From the NCBI GenBank assembly GCA_028874995.1, contig JAPPGM010000164.1, positions 13,998-46,667 of the forward strand: a stretch of DNA of 32,670 nucleotides. Direction: 5' to 3'. This DNA is from Gemmatimonadota bacterium. GTDB taxonomy: Bacteria; Gemmatimonadota; Gemmatimonadetes; Longimicrobiales; Gaopeijiaceae. How positions within the stretch are numbered: the stretch's first letter is position 1; each line of letters starts with the position of its first letter. Under the pieces are notes generated by a model. It made no database searches. It was not told the origin of the DNA and was given only the letters and a program-made list of their open reading frames with translations. Positions 23,823-32,191 of the stretch are shown here, one piece after another. The position numbers and the translations under genes were made by a program.

Positions 23823-25069
23823 TGCAAAAACCGGACGGGATGAGCACGCAGTCATTCGCCGTGTACACCGCCGTCAGTTTCGTGCTGCTGGTGCTCAACA
23901 CAGCTGTGGGCAGTGATGCGATCAGCGCCCGGCAGTCCTACTCCGTCCGCGACAGCGGCGGCATCACTATCGTGGAGAACAGCGGTCCGGTCTGGTCCGG
24001 CGGGCAGGGATGGCGCGTGGGGACGGATCCGGATCTGAGTATCGGAACGGTTGCAGGCGATCCGAACTACATCTTCGTACAGGTCCGCGGCGCGGTGCGC
24101 ATGGACGACGGGACGATCGTGGTCATGGAGAGCGGGACGAACGAACTCCGGCTCTTCGACGGCGGCGGGGGGTTCGTCCGCAACCTCGGGGGGACCGGAG
24201 AAGGACCCGGGGAGTTCCGTTTTCTGACGGAGATGTGGGTGAGTGGAGACACCATCTTCGGCTTCTGCAACCTGCAGAAGCGCATCGCCGTCTTCAACCG
24301 GGGCGGGGATGTTCTTGAGATGGTTCGGGTCGAGGTGGCGGAGGGGGCCGGGAACCCGGCCGCGGAAGACCAGTTTCCCGACGGGACGCTTCTGGTGCTC
24401 AGCGCGCCGAGCGGCGGCCTCTCGTTCACCTTGGGCACCATCAAGGGAAACACCTGGCGGCTCGACCGGTTTTCGCGCGACGGCCGGTTCATGAATGAGA
24501 TCGCCTTCGTCAAGGAGGCGGACAGGTGGGGACATGACATTCCAGGCGTCTGGTCATTCCCGTATCTGCCGTTGACCCTAGGAATCGGCCCCCACGCGGC
24601 GAGCCGCCACCATGTCTACGTCGGACACCACACCCAGGGGAGGATTGAGCGCCGGAACGGCAGCGGCGACCTGATCCGCGTGATTCGATGGCCGACCCCC
24701 GAACTCCGGGTGACGGACCGGGAAAAGCGCCGCTACCGGGAGGCCCGGTCGGAGCCTCCCCGGGACGTCGATCGCGCCGGTTGGAACCGCTACCTGCGGG
24801 AGACACCGTTCCCCGACCGCATGCCCGCATACCGGCGACTGCTGGTCGATGGCCTCGGGAACCCATGGGCCGAGCGCTACCGGCCACCCTGGGAGTCAGC
24901 ACAGTCCTCCTGGTACGTCTTTGACGATCAGGGTGTGTGGCTGGGCGAAGTCCCCGTTCCGGACGGGCTGTGGGTTTTCGAGGTTGGCGCGGACTACGTT
25001 CTCGGCCTGCGGCGGGATGAATTGGATGTTCCGTTCGTCGTGACGTTTCCGCTGCACCGGGGTGGTTAG
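23819..25069 (+). CDS. six-bladed beta-propeller secreted protein, copy 6
   Basis: A 416-residue exported propeller. The N-terminus has a hydrophobic core (FAVYTAVSFVLLVLNTAVG) but no lipobox cysteine, so it is probably secreted by cleavage rather than lipidated. VRDSGGITIVENSG replaces the usual DSAGV motif, and GTGEGPGEFRFLTEM carries the family loop. The C-terminus ends F-V-V-T-F-P-L. AGGAG lies six bases before the ATG at 23819, and a second ATG follows directly. It is preceded by the TlpA relic and followed by two propeller genes with a different N-terminal style, so an operon led by the TlpA-like gene is likely. The ligand is unknown. Confidence 0.85.
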   Translation: MMQKPDGMSTQSFAVYTAVSFVLLVLNTAVGSDAISARQSYSVRDSGGITIVENSGPVWSGGQGWRVGTDPDLSIGTVAGDPNYIFVQVRGAVRMDDGTIVVMESGTNELRLFDGGGGFVRNLGGTGEGPGEFRFLTEMWVSGDTIFGFCNLQKRIAVFNRGGDVLEMVRVEVAEGAGNPAAEDQFPDGTLLVLSAPSGGLSFTLGTIKGNTWRLDRFSRDGRFMNEIAFVKEADRWGHDIPGVWSFPYLPLTLGIGPHAASRHHVYVGHHTQGRIERRNGSGDLIRVIRWPTPELRVTDREKRRYREARSEPPRDVDRAGWNRYLRETPFPDRMPAYRRLLVDGLGNPWAERYRPPWESAQSSWYVFDDQGVWLGEVPVPDGLWVFEVGADYVLGLRRDELDVPFVVTFPLHRGG

Positions 25070-25115
25070 GGGCGCAGACCGTGGCAGTGTTTCACTTGAT
25101 CGAAGGGGAGGGATC

Positions 25116-26306
25116 ATGATCGGCAACACGCATCTCGGGATCACCGGCTCGGCGCTGGTCGCCTGTGCGATCTTTCTCGCGGGCGTTCCGCCCGTAGGGG
25201 CGCAGGAAGTGATCGAGCTTCCAGCCGAGGACCGATGGCTCGGCGCCGACTTCGAGGAGCTGTACCGGGTGGGATCGATGCAGGGGGACCGATGGGACAC
25301 CTTCGGCCGGGTTGGCGCCGTCGCATTCGACGCGACCGGCAACCTGTATGTCCTCGATGCCCCAAGCGCCGGTATCAGCGTCGTGGATCTTGAGGGCAAT
25401 CTGGTGCGCCGGTTCGGCCGGGTGGGCGAGGGCCCGGGAGAGTTTGTCGGAGACGCCGCGCCCATGCTGGATCTCGCGATTCTGCACGATCAGCGCATCG
25501 CCGTCTTTGATGCCGGGCGGCGTGCCTTCGTGTTGTTCGGCCCCGAGGGCGACTTCGAGCGCAACGTCCCGTTTGGCGGCGCCCATTGGGTCATTATTCC
25601 AGGTCTCCAGGCCGATCCCGGGGCCGAGTCCGTCATCTCCACCGGTGCAGTCCGTCACTTCGACGCACCCGAATTCTCACACCGCCCCGTCATGCGCTAC
25701 GTGCTGAGTGGCGACGAAGTTCTGCACGACACGGTGGCGATGGGGTGGAACCCCCCGGGAGATCCGGAGGCCTTCGCTCCCGTTCTGCGCGCGGGCGTGC
25801 TGCCCGGCGGCGGCGTGGCCTTCACCGACTCGTCCGGCTACGCGATCAAGATCGCGGCCAGCGAAGGCGGAGTGGACCGGGTCCTGACCAGGCCGTTCCG
25901 ACCGGTCCCCGTTACCGAGGGACTGAAGGCCGCCTATCTCGAGCGTGAACTCGAGGCGCTTCAGGCTTCGGGCGAACGTGCCAGTGACCCGATGCAACAG
26001 GCTATGGCCGACTTCCGGCGTGGCCAGCTCGAAGCGATGGAGTACTACCCCGAGGTGCCGGTGGTGCGCAGCCTCCGGACGAGTCCGCAGGGGACGATCT
26101 GGGTGCGTCGCACCGGCGACGAACCCGATACCAACGGGCCCATCGACCTGATCACCGCGGACGGCCGCTATCTGGGCAGCTTCGCGCTGGGCGCGACAAA
26201 CCTTCCGTCCGCGTTCGGTCCGGACGGGCTGGTCGCCTTCGTGGAGCGGAACGATCTCGACGTGCAGACGGTCGTGGTGCGGCGGTTGCCTCCGGAGTTG
26301 AGGTAG
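25116..26306 (+). CDS. six-bladed beta-propeller secreted protein, copy 7
   Basis: A 396-residue exported propeller of a second subtype. The signal peptide (MIGNTHLGITGSALVACAIF, ending PVGAQ) should be cut by signal peptidase I. The mature start EVIELPAEDRWLGADFEELY replaces the DSAGV motif. The family loop RFGRVGEGPGEF is present, as are blade motifs such as LYVLDAPSAGISVVDLEG and ITADGRYLGSF. AAGGGGAGGG lies just before the ATG. It has a close paralog directly downstream, and the pair clearly arose by tandem duplication. An upstream GTG-type extension overlapping copy 6 was rejected because it lacks signal-like sequence. Confidence 0.87.
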   Translation: MIGNTHLGITGSALVACAIFLAGVPPVGAQEVIELPAEDRWLGADFEELYRVGSMQGDRWDTFGRVGAVAFDATGNLYVLDAPSAGISVVDLEGNLVRRFGRVGEGPGEFVGDAAPMLDLAILHDQRIAVFDAGRRAFVLFGPEGDFERNVPFGGAHWVIIPGLQADPGAESVISTGAVRHFDAPEFSHRPVMRYVLSGDEVLHDTVAMGWNPPGDPEAFAPVLRAGVLPGGGVAFTDSSGYAIKIAASEGGVDRVLTRPFRPVPVTEGLKAAYLERELEALQASGERASDPMQQAMADFRRGQLEAMEYYPEVPVVRSLRTSPQGTIWVRRTGDEPDTNGPIDLITADGRYLGSFALGATNLPSAFGPDGLVAFVERNDLDVQTVVVRRLPPELR

Positions 26307-26313
26307 AGGTCGA

Positions 26314-27486
26314 ATGGGGACTATGGACCTTCGAATTCAAATGAGTCGCGTACTGGTCGTTGGTGCCGTCTGCGCGGCAGGGGTGCCGCCGTTGAGCGCC
26401 CAGGAGGTGACCGAACTGCCGGCGGAGGACCGCATTCTGTCCGCCGACTTCGATGTGCTGTATCGGGTCGGATCCCTCCTGGGAGATGAATGGGATGCCT
26501 TCGGACAAGTTGCGGACGTGGACTTCGACGGGGCGGGCAATCTCCATATCCTCGATGGCCAGACCGCCCGCATCTCGGTCGTGGATCTTCAGGGCAATCT
26601 GATGCGCCGGTTCGGTCGGGTGGGCGAGGGTCCCGGCGAGTTCAGCGGAGCCCGGAATGTGTGGACACTGGCCGTATGCAGTGATGACCGCGTCGCGGTC
26701 TACGACGCGTGGCGACGCGCTTTCGTTCTTTTCGGTCCGGACGGCGAGTTCGAACGGGGGATCCGGCTGGGAGGCCCCAGATTCGTCTCGATTCCGGGGC
26801 TGCAGTGTGAGGCCTTGTCGCAATCCGTGGTGTCGACCGGCGAGGTTGAGTACCTCGGCTGGACGCCACTTTCGGAACCGTCATTCCGGCACGTCATGCG
26901 CTACGGGCTGAGCGGCGATAACGCCGTGATTGACACAGTGGCGGCAGGGTGGAAGCCACCGGGGTCCGGGTTCGACTTCGTCCCCGTGTTCAGGGTCGGC
27001 GTGCTCCCCGATGGCGGCGTGGCCTTCACCGACTCGTCCACCTACGCGATCAAGATCACGGGAGCGGAAGGCGGGTTATCTCGCATCCTCACCAGACCGA
27101 TTCGGCCGGCACCGTTGACGGACAAGTTCAAAGCCGAGTATGTGGAGCAAGAGCTTGAGGAGATTGAGAGTCTGGGCGGGCCCGCGGCCGACTTCCGGCG
27201 CACTCAGCTCGAATCAATTGAGTACTTTGACGAGATTCCGCTGATCCGGGATCTCCGAACGAGTCGTGAAGGGACGATTTGGGTCCGCCGCGGCAGCGAC
27301 GAGCTCGGTATCGACGGGCCTGTCGACCTGATCACCGCCGATGGCCGCTATCTGGGCACCTTCGCGCGCGACGCGACCGACATGCCGTCCGCGTTCGGTC
27401 CGGATGGGCTGGTCGCGTTCGTGGAGCGGAACAATCTGGACGTTCCGACGGTCGTGGTGAAGCGGTTGCCGAGTGGGGTGTGGTAG
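26314..27486 (+). CDS. six-bladed beta-propeller secreted protein, copy 8
   Basis: A 390-residue paralog of the preceding gene, sharing EVTELPAEDRILSADFDVLY, RFGRVGEGPGEF, VAFTDSSTYAIKI and ITADGRYLGTF almost word for word. The signal peptide ends PLSAQ. It starts only seven bases after the stop of copy 7, so the two are surely one transcript. The ATG at 26314 and another at 26323 are both possible; a weak GAGG lies before the first. It lacks about 12 residues present in copy 7 in the helical linker (around ERELEALQASGERASDPMQQ there). The function is unknown; the conservation of the pair suggests both are used. Confidence 0.87.
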   Translation: MGTMDLRIQMSRVLVVGAVCAAGVPPLSAQEVTELPAEDRILSADFDVLYRVGSLLGDEWDAFGQVADVDFDGAGNLHILDGQTARISVVDLQGNLMRRFGRVGEGPGEFSGARNVWTLAVCSDDRVAVYDAWRRAFVLFGPDGEFERGIRLGGPRFVSIPGLQCEALSQSVVSTGEVEYLGWTPLSEPSFRHVMRYGLSGDNAVIDTVAAGWKPPGSGFDFVPVFRVGVLPDGGVAFTDSSTYAIKITGAEGGLSRILTRPIRPAPLTDKFKAEYVEQELEEIESLGGPAADFRRTQLESIEYFDEIPLIRDLRTSREGTIWVRRGSDELGIDGPVDLITADGRYLGTFARDATDMPSAFGPDGLVAFVERNNLDVPTVVVKRLPSGVW

Positions 27487-27694
27487 GTATCGGGAGTCTC
27501 GCTGCTGCTACCGATCAGATCACCATGCGCGTTACCTATGGTCTTGCGTGAGCGGAGGGTGGCAGAGGAGGGATGACACGTCCCCCGTGCAACCCTTTCG
27601 CTGGACCGAGCCTCTATCAGTTGCGATCCTCATTCCCCACCCCAAGGAACGGAGCACCGCGTTCATACCGGCCAGCCATCGGGTGTGACCATCC

Positions 27695-28972
27695 ATGAAG
27701 GCACATGCCTTGTTCCGTGCCATGCGAGACGGGCTCGTGGGTGATTCCATGCTCAGAACGGTGCCCTTCGCGCTGACACTCGCGCTCACCGCTGCCTGCG
27801 CCCAAGACGCCCCCACGCCCCACGCGGCCATCGCCGTCACCGACAGCGCCGGCGTGCGGGTCGTCGATCTCGGCGATGCGCCTCTGGATTTCGTCGAGCG
27901 TCGCGTGGTTGCCTCCGGGCCCGACTTCGTCATTCGGAGCAGCGAAGACGACGTTTCTTCCGTGTTTGCCGACGTTCGGGATGTTGAGGTGCTGCCGCAG
28001 GGTCGCGTTGCCGTGGCGAACGGGCGCGGCAACGAGATTCTGGTATTCGATTCGTCCGGCGGACGGGTAACTACCTGGGGCGGCACGGGTAGCGGGCCCG
28101 GGGAGTTCCGGCAGCTTGAGTGGCTGGCCCATCTGCCCCCGGACACCCTCGCGGCTGGGGACCGCGGCCTGAGGCGTGTAACCACCCTTGATGCCACGGG
28201 CCAGTACGTCCGCAGCTTCCGGATGGCAGATGCGGTCACTCCAGCGTCCAGCCCGATACCGCCGAGACCGATGGGCCTGCTCGCGGATGGCTCGATGATC
28301 GGAGCGGTCTTTTCTCAGCCCGATCCGGCTGCGGGGACCGCGCGGCCTCCGGTCGAGATCACGATGATTCCACCAGCCGGAGGCTCCGTGCGCCCAATTG
28401 GAACGTGGCCCGGGGACGAACTCGCCATATTTGAGAAGGACGGTCTCCTGGAGGTCACGCAGCCTCCGTTCGGCAGGCGCCTCCACATCGCGCCCGCGCC
28501 CGACGGCGTCTGGATCGGTGACGACGATCGGTGGGAGGTCCGCAAGTACTCGGCCACGGGGGACCTCCGCATGCTGGTCCGGTCTTCCGCCGGCCCCGCA
28601 GCGGTGACGGAAGAGATTCTCGAGGCGTGGATCGGCGAACGGTACCGGTATGCAGGTCAAGATCCTGCTCTCGAACAGTTGAAACAGGACCAGAGGGAGA
28701 TCGCCCAGCACACGGCAACGCCAGCGTTCGGCAAGATCGTGGGGACAACGGATGGTGGTATAGCGGTTGGCGAATTCGGGGTGGGCACGGCGTCCCCGCG
28801 AAGGTGGATCACGGTGGACCCGAGCGGGACCGTCGCCGCGGTCGAGCTTCCGGCGGGCTTCGACGTCAAGCGGTGGGGGACGGACTGGGTCATCGGCGTC
28901 GTGCGCGACGCGCTGGACCGCGAGGAGATACATCGGTACCGGATCGTGTCCGACGCGGGTCCAGAGGGTTAG
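27695..28972 (+). CDS. six-bladed beta-propeller lipoprotein, copy 9
   Basis: A 425-residue propeller lipoprotein with the hydrophobic run TVPFALTLALTAAC (lipobox LTAAC, cysteine 35) and the early motif VTDSAGVRVVDLG. GTGSGPGEFRQ is the family loop. Two starts are possible, at 27695 and at 27749; neither has a strong binding site, and the second gives a short signal peptide with a single arginine. The gene follows a 208-base gap after copy 8, so it probably has its own promoter. It is the last propeller before the integrase. Its closest relative in the window cannot be named with confidence because the middle is diverged. Confidence 0.84.
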   Translation: MKAHALFRAMRDGLVGDSMLRTVPFALTLALTAACAQDAPTPHAAIAVTDSAGVRVVDLGDAPLDFVERRVVASGPDFVIRSSEDDVSSVFADVRDVEVLPQGRVAVANGRGNEILVFDSSGGRVTTWGGTGSGPGEFRQLEWLAHLPPDTLAAGDRGLRRVTTLDATGQYVRSFRMADAVTPASSPIPPRPMGLLADGSMIGAVFSQPDPAAGTARPPVEITMIPPAGGSVRPIGTWPGDELAIFEKDGLLEVTQPPFGRRLHIAPAPDGVWIGDDDRWEVRKYSATGDLRMLVRSSAGPAAVTEEILEAWIGERYRYAGQDPALEQLKQDQREIAQHTATPAFGKIVGTTDGGIAVGEFGVGTASPRRWITVDPSGTVAAVELPAGFDVKRWGTDWVIGVVRDALDREEIHRYRIVSDAGPEG

Positions 28973-29125
28973 CTGTTAGCGGACGGGCACGAACATTTCT
29001 CCTCTAGCCCTCTCCGGCGCCCGCGCCTGGCGGCGCGACCGCCTCCGGCTGGGCGCCGTCCGAATCACGCCGTCCGTTTCGCCAACGCTTCACGGAGGGG
29101 GTGTCCCTGCAGGTAGGGTTTCAGG

Positions 29126-29157
29126 CAGTATCATACAGTAGCGTAAGGAATCGTAAG
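29126..29157. repeat. two pairs of short direct repeats at 10-bp spacing
   Basis: CAGTA occurs at 29126 and 29136, and CGTAAG at 29142 and 29152, so both pairs are offset by exactly ten bases, about one helical turn. The stretch is more AT-rich than its surroundings and lies about 100 bases before the integrase start. Such phased repeats are what one expects for integrase arm-type or regulator sites, but this is inference. Confidence 0.4.
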
Positions 29158-29185
29158 TCGTTGGCCCCGTTTCTCATAGTGATTC

Positions 29186-29214
29186 TTGACGTGTCACACG
29201 ATTTCGTGTAGTCT
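29186..29214 (+). promoter_or_regulatory. candidate sigma-70-like promoter for the integrase with operator-like palindrome
   Basis: TTGACG (29186-29191) and TAGTCT (29209-29214) are separated by 17 bases, matching a housekeeping promoter. The spacer holds the perfect inverted repeat ACACGATTTCGTGT (29196-29209), a likely repressor site. Transcription would start near 29221, about 28 bases before the ATG at 29249. Confidence 0.5.
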
Positions 29215-29248
29215 CATTCTGACTGTGGGACATAATGGGGGACACGAA

Positions 29249-30385
29249 ATGGCACGACATCTGACAGCAGCGTTCGTTCGAACGGTCACCAAGCCGGGGA
29301 AATATGGCGACCAGCATGGCCTGATCTTAAGGGTGCTGCCCTCAGGGAGCAAGCAGTGGATCTGGCGTGGAACGGTGCGCGGGAAGCGAATGGACCTCGG
29401 TCTGGGCGGATATCCGTACACTCCATTGGCCGAGGCCCGCCAAGCGGCCTTCGAGCACAGAAAGCTGGCTCGGGCGGGTGGGGATCCTCGGGCGCTTCGG
29501 CGTAGCGCACCCACATTCGCAGAGGCCGCTGAGAAGGTCATCTCCATTCACCGAGACGCATGGCGCCCGGGCAGCAAGAGCGAAGCACAGTGGCGGGCCA
29601 GTCTGCGCGACTACGCGATGCCCCGGCTCGGCCAGAAGGGCGTGGACGAGATCACAACCTCGGACGTGATGGCCGTCTTGCTCCCGATCTGGACGAGTAA
29701 GGCCGAAACGGCTCGCAGGGTCCGGCAACGAATCGGTACGGTGATGAAGTGGGCCGTGGCGAAGGGATACCGGCCGGACAACCCAGCCGGCGGGGCTATC
29801 GGTGCGGCCCTCCCAAAGAACAGCGGCACCCGCAAGCACTTCCGGGCCCTCCCCCACTCGGAGATCGGGCCCGCGCTCGATGCGGTCCGGGATTCGAGTG
29901 CATGGACAATCAGCAAGCTCGCATTCGAGTTTCTGGTGCTGACCGCGGCGCGGAGCGGCGAGGTTCGGGGTGCTCGGTGGGAGGAGATCGACTTCGAGAG
30001 TGCCACCTGGACTGTCCCGGGGGAGCGAATGAAGGCGGCACGCAAGCACCGGGTCCCGGTTTCCGCGCAAGCGCTCGAGGTACTGCGGCGAGCCGAGGAC
30101 CTCGCCGACGGTACGGGTCTGGTGTTCCCATCCCCGACCGGTCGCACGCTGTCACCATCCACGCTCTCGAAACTCTTGCGCGAACTCGGGATTCGGGCGG
30201 TACCTCACGGGTTCCGGACGAGTTTCCGGATTTGGTGCGGCGACACCGGCGTCGCCCGAGAGGTCGCCGAGGCGGCGTTCGCTCATGTGATCCGGGACAA
30301 GGTCGAGGCGGCGTATGCGCGTGGAACGCTGTTCGCGCGGCGGCGTAAGGTCATGGAAGACTGGGCGCGGTACATCACGGTGTGA
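29249..30385 (+). CDS. tyrosine recombinase / phage-type integrase
   Basis: A 378-residue integrase of the P4-like class. The N-terminus (MARHLTAAFVRTV, then GLILRVLPSGSKQWIWR) is the DUF4102-type arm-binding domain. A core-binding region spans about 88-185 and the catalytic domain about 200-375. The active-site residues can be followed: R235 in TAARSGEVRG, a lysine near 262-266 in the ERMKAARKHRVP hairpin, H320 and R323 in PHGFRTSFRIW, H346 in FAHVIRDK and the tyrosine nucleophile Y356 in VEAAYARG. It is full length and looks active. Such enzymes usually insert elements at tRNA genes, but no tRNA is seen on either side here. Nothing downstream is an obvious element cargo. A longer upstream reading frame was rejected because it would start before the promoter. 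Confidence 0.93.
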   Translation: MARHLTAAFVRTVTKPGKYGDQHGLILRVLPSGSKQWIWRGTVRGKRMDLGLGGYPYTPLAEARQAAFEHRKLARAGGDPRALRRSAPTFAEAAEKVISIHRDAWRPGSKSEAQWRASLRDYAMPRLGQKGVDEITTSDVMAVLLPIWTSKAETARRVRQRIGTVMKWAVAKGYRPDNPAGGAIGAALPKNSGTRKHFRALPHSEIGPALDAVRDSSAWTISKLAFEFLVLTAARSGEVRGARWEEIDFESATWTVPGERMKAARKHRVPVSAQALEVLRRAEDLADGTGLVFPSPTGRTLSPSTLSKLLRELGIRAVPHGFRTSFRIWCGDTGVAREVAEAAFAHVIRDKVEAAYARGTLFARRRKVMEDWARYITV

Positions 30386-30874
30386 CTCGCGGCTTGGGGG
30401 CTGACATCGGGCCACGATGGCCTGCCTTCTGCCGAGTCGAGTGTCTCGGGGAGCCCTCAATGGGCAGTCGGCCTCCGCTACGCGAGGAAGATTCCGGCTC
30501 CGCACGGCGGCACAGCCACGGTATGACCTACATCTACGATACACCCAGCACACGCCCGTCCAGACCGAAGACGCTCCATTGATTCCGTCGTCCCCGACTC
30601 CCATTCCCTGACCCACAGATACCCCCCAGCCGAAGTCGGACTGGGAACACGGCCGCCGAGAGCTTCAGCTCCACAGGAGCATGACGCCGCCACGGGGAAC
30701 TCCAAAACAAAAAAGGGCGTCGGGGTTGGCGGGGATCGTGCGGTATCCCGACCGTGCCCTATCGGGTGGCCGGCCGTTCACGGCCCGCCTTGGAACGACA
30801 ACCCCCGGCCCCCCAACCCGCCGGCACCTTCGGCCATTGGGCAAGACAGAACTCCCGTCGGCGCCTCGGTATGC
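30386..30874. other. non-coding stretch after the integrase
   Basis: About 490 bases without a credible gene on either strand. Short open frames have no recognisable features. An AACAAAAAAGGGCG stretch near 30710 would read as a T-run after GC-rich sequence on the minus strand, which could be part of a terminator for the minus-strand gene, but no clear hairpin was found. No tRNA or attachment-site core was recognised. Confidence 0.35.
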
Positions 30875-31798
30875 CTACTTGATTTGAATGACGTAGATCT
30901 CGTAGATCTCAGAGTCATGCGGGGGGATGCCGTGGGTGTTGCGTTCGAAAGCGATCCTGGTTCCATCCGGGGACCACGCGGGGCTTCTATCGTCTATATC
31001 GCTCCCACTATGGTTCGTCACCCGCTCCACGCCGCTTCCGTCCGCGTTCATCACATGGATCTCAGAGTTGCCGTAGTGCGTGGATGCGAAAGCGATCCTG
31101 GTCCCATCCGGGGACCACGCTGGGTACCGGCCGCTGAAGTCCGTCAGGCGCTCGACGTTGCTTCCCTCGGCGTCCATCACATAGATCTCATGGTAGGGGC
31201 TGTCGAGCTCGTATGAGAATGCGATCCTGGTCCCGTCCGGCGACCACGCGGGGCTATAGCTGCCCCATTCGTGGTTCGTCAGACGCTGAACGTTGCTTCC
31301 GTCGGCGTCCATCACGTAGATCTCAGAGTAGCCGTCGCGGTAGGATGAGAAAGCGATCCTTGTTCCGTCCGGGGACCACGCGGGGCTAGAACTGCCCTCG
31401 TCGTGGTTCGTCAGGCGCTCAACGTCGCTTCCGTCCGCGTCCATCACGTAGATCTCAGAGTAGCCGTCGGGGTTCCCAAGGTTGCCATCGCTGTGGTTGG
31501 ACGAGAAAGCGATCCTGGTCCCGTCCGGGGACCAAGCGGGGTCCCATACCGTCCCGTAGCTGATGTTCGTCACCCACTCCACGCCGCTTCCGTCCGCGTC
31601 CATCACAAAGACCTGGCCAACCAGGGGAGCGCTGAAGTATGCGAAAGCGATCCTGGTCCCGTCCGGAGACCATGCAGGTTCCTGCCCGCTCGTGAGGGCT
31701 ACGTCGGTCGACGGCGGTTCCACCGGGCTGTCGCAAGCGGGGGCCAGGGACGCCATAAGCGCGGCGACGAGGTGTGGGGAGGAGGGAAATCGGGTCAT
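30875..31798 (-). CDS. TolB-like PD40 repeat lipoprotein
   Basis: A 307-residue protein. The start MTRFPSSPHLVAALMASLAPAC resembles a lipoprotein signal (cysteine 22). Six near-identical PD40 blades follow, each containing PAWSPDGTRIAF and, in most, EIYVMDADGS-V-x-R-L-T-N-H, as in the propeller of TolB and DPP-IV-like proteins. With six such blades the chain should close into one propeller. The DNA of the repeats is also very similar (copies at about 30951, 31091, 31221, 31352, 31508 and 31646), so blades are probably still duplicating or being converted. The partner or substrate is unknown; no Tol-Pal genes are nearby. No strong binding site precedes the ATG. It is unrelated in sequence to the DSAGV propellers. 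Confidence 0.88.
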   Translation of the reverse strand: MTRFPSSPHLVAALMASLAPACDSPVEPPSTDVALTSGQEPAWSPDGTRIAFAYFSAPLVGQVFVMDADGSGVEWVTNISYGTVWDPAWSPDGTRIAFSSNHSDGNLGNPDGYSEIYVMDADGSDVERLTNHDEGSSSPAWSPDGTRIAFSSYRDGYSEIYVMDADGSNVQRLTNHEWGSYSPAWSPDGTRIAFSYELDSPYHEIYVMDAEGSNVERLTDFSGRYPAWSPDGTRIAFASTHYGNSEIHVMNADGSGVERVTNHSGSDIDDRSPAWSPDGTRIAFERNTHGIPPHDSEIYEIYVIQIK

Positions 31799-32191
31799 GG
31801 ATTGCGTAGGTGTGGAAAAAGCGCCTCCCTGAGATGCGGCCCGAGTTCAGCGGGGACTCAAGTCCGTCTCCTGACAACCTACCGGGAATATCACCGGTCC
31901 TGCCCCGGCAGGCAACCGAGATCTTGGACCGCTGGAAGGCACGGCCATTTCGGCCCGGAACGCATTGGGTGCCTGGCACAAATGAGGCCGGTGAGACCGA
32001 GTGAATCATAGAAACCGTGGACATGGAACCGGCAGTGATCACGTCGCAGGTCACGGGCTTGGCGCCGACACCATCGCCGTCCTTCTTCGCCCCCGGCTGG
32101 CTTGCCGTCTACAACGACGAGGATATCGTGCCGATTGTATGGATTGTGGCGCCAGAAGTTGGTGGGGTCGCCGGATCAGTCGGGTGTTATG
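31799..32191. other. non-coding stretch before the last propeller gene
   Basis: About 390 bases lie between the start of the TolB-like gene and the end of the next minus-strand gene. An open frame on the plus strand from an ATG at 32017 reads EPAVITSQVTGLAPTPSPSF and some hydrophobic residues, but it runs into the antisense of the following gene and has no recognised relative. The promoter of the TolB-like gene should lie in the right-hand part of this stretch; no clear boxes were identified. Confidence 0.3.

Noticed and set aside
28973-29185. A tRNA gene as integration site upstream of the integrase
   Set aside because: No cloverleaf or typical T-loop sequence could be found in this stretch.
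30951-31678. Regularly spaced repeats resembling a CRISPR array
   Set aside because: The repeats are in frame and encode the PD40 blades of the TolB-like protein; the spacers also encode blade residues.
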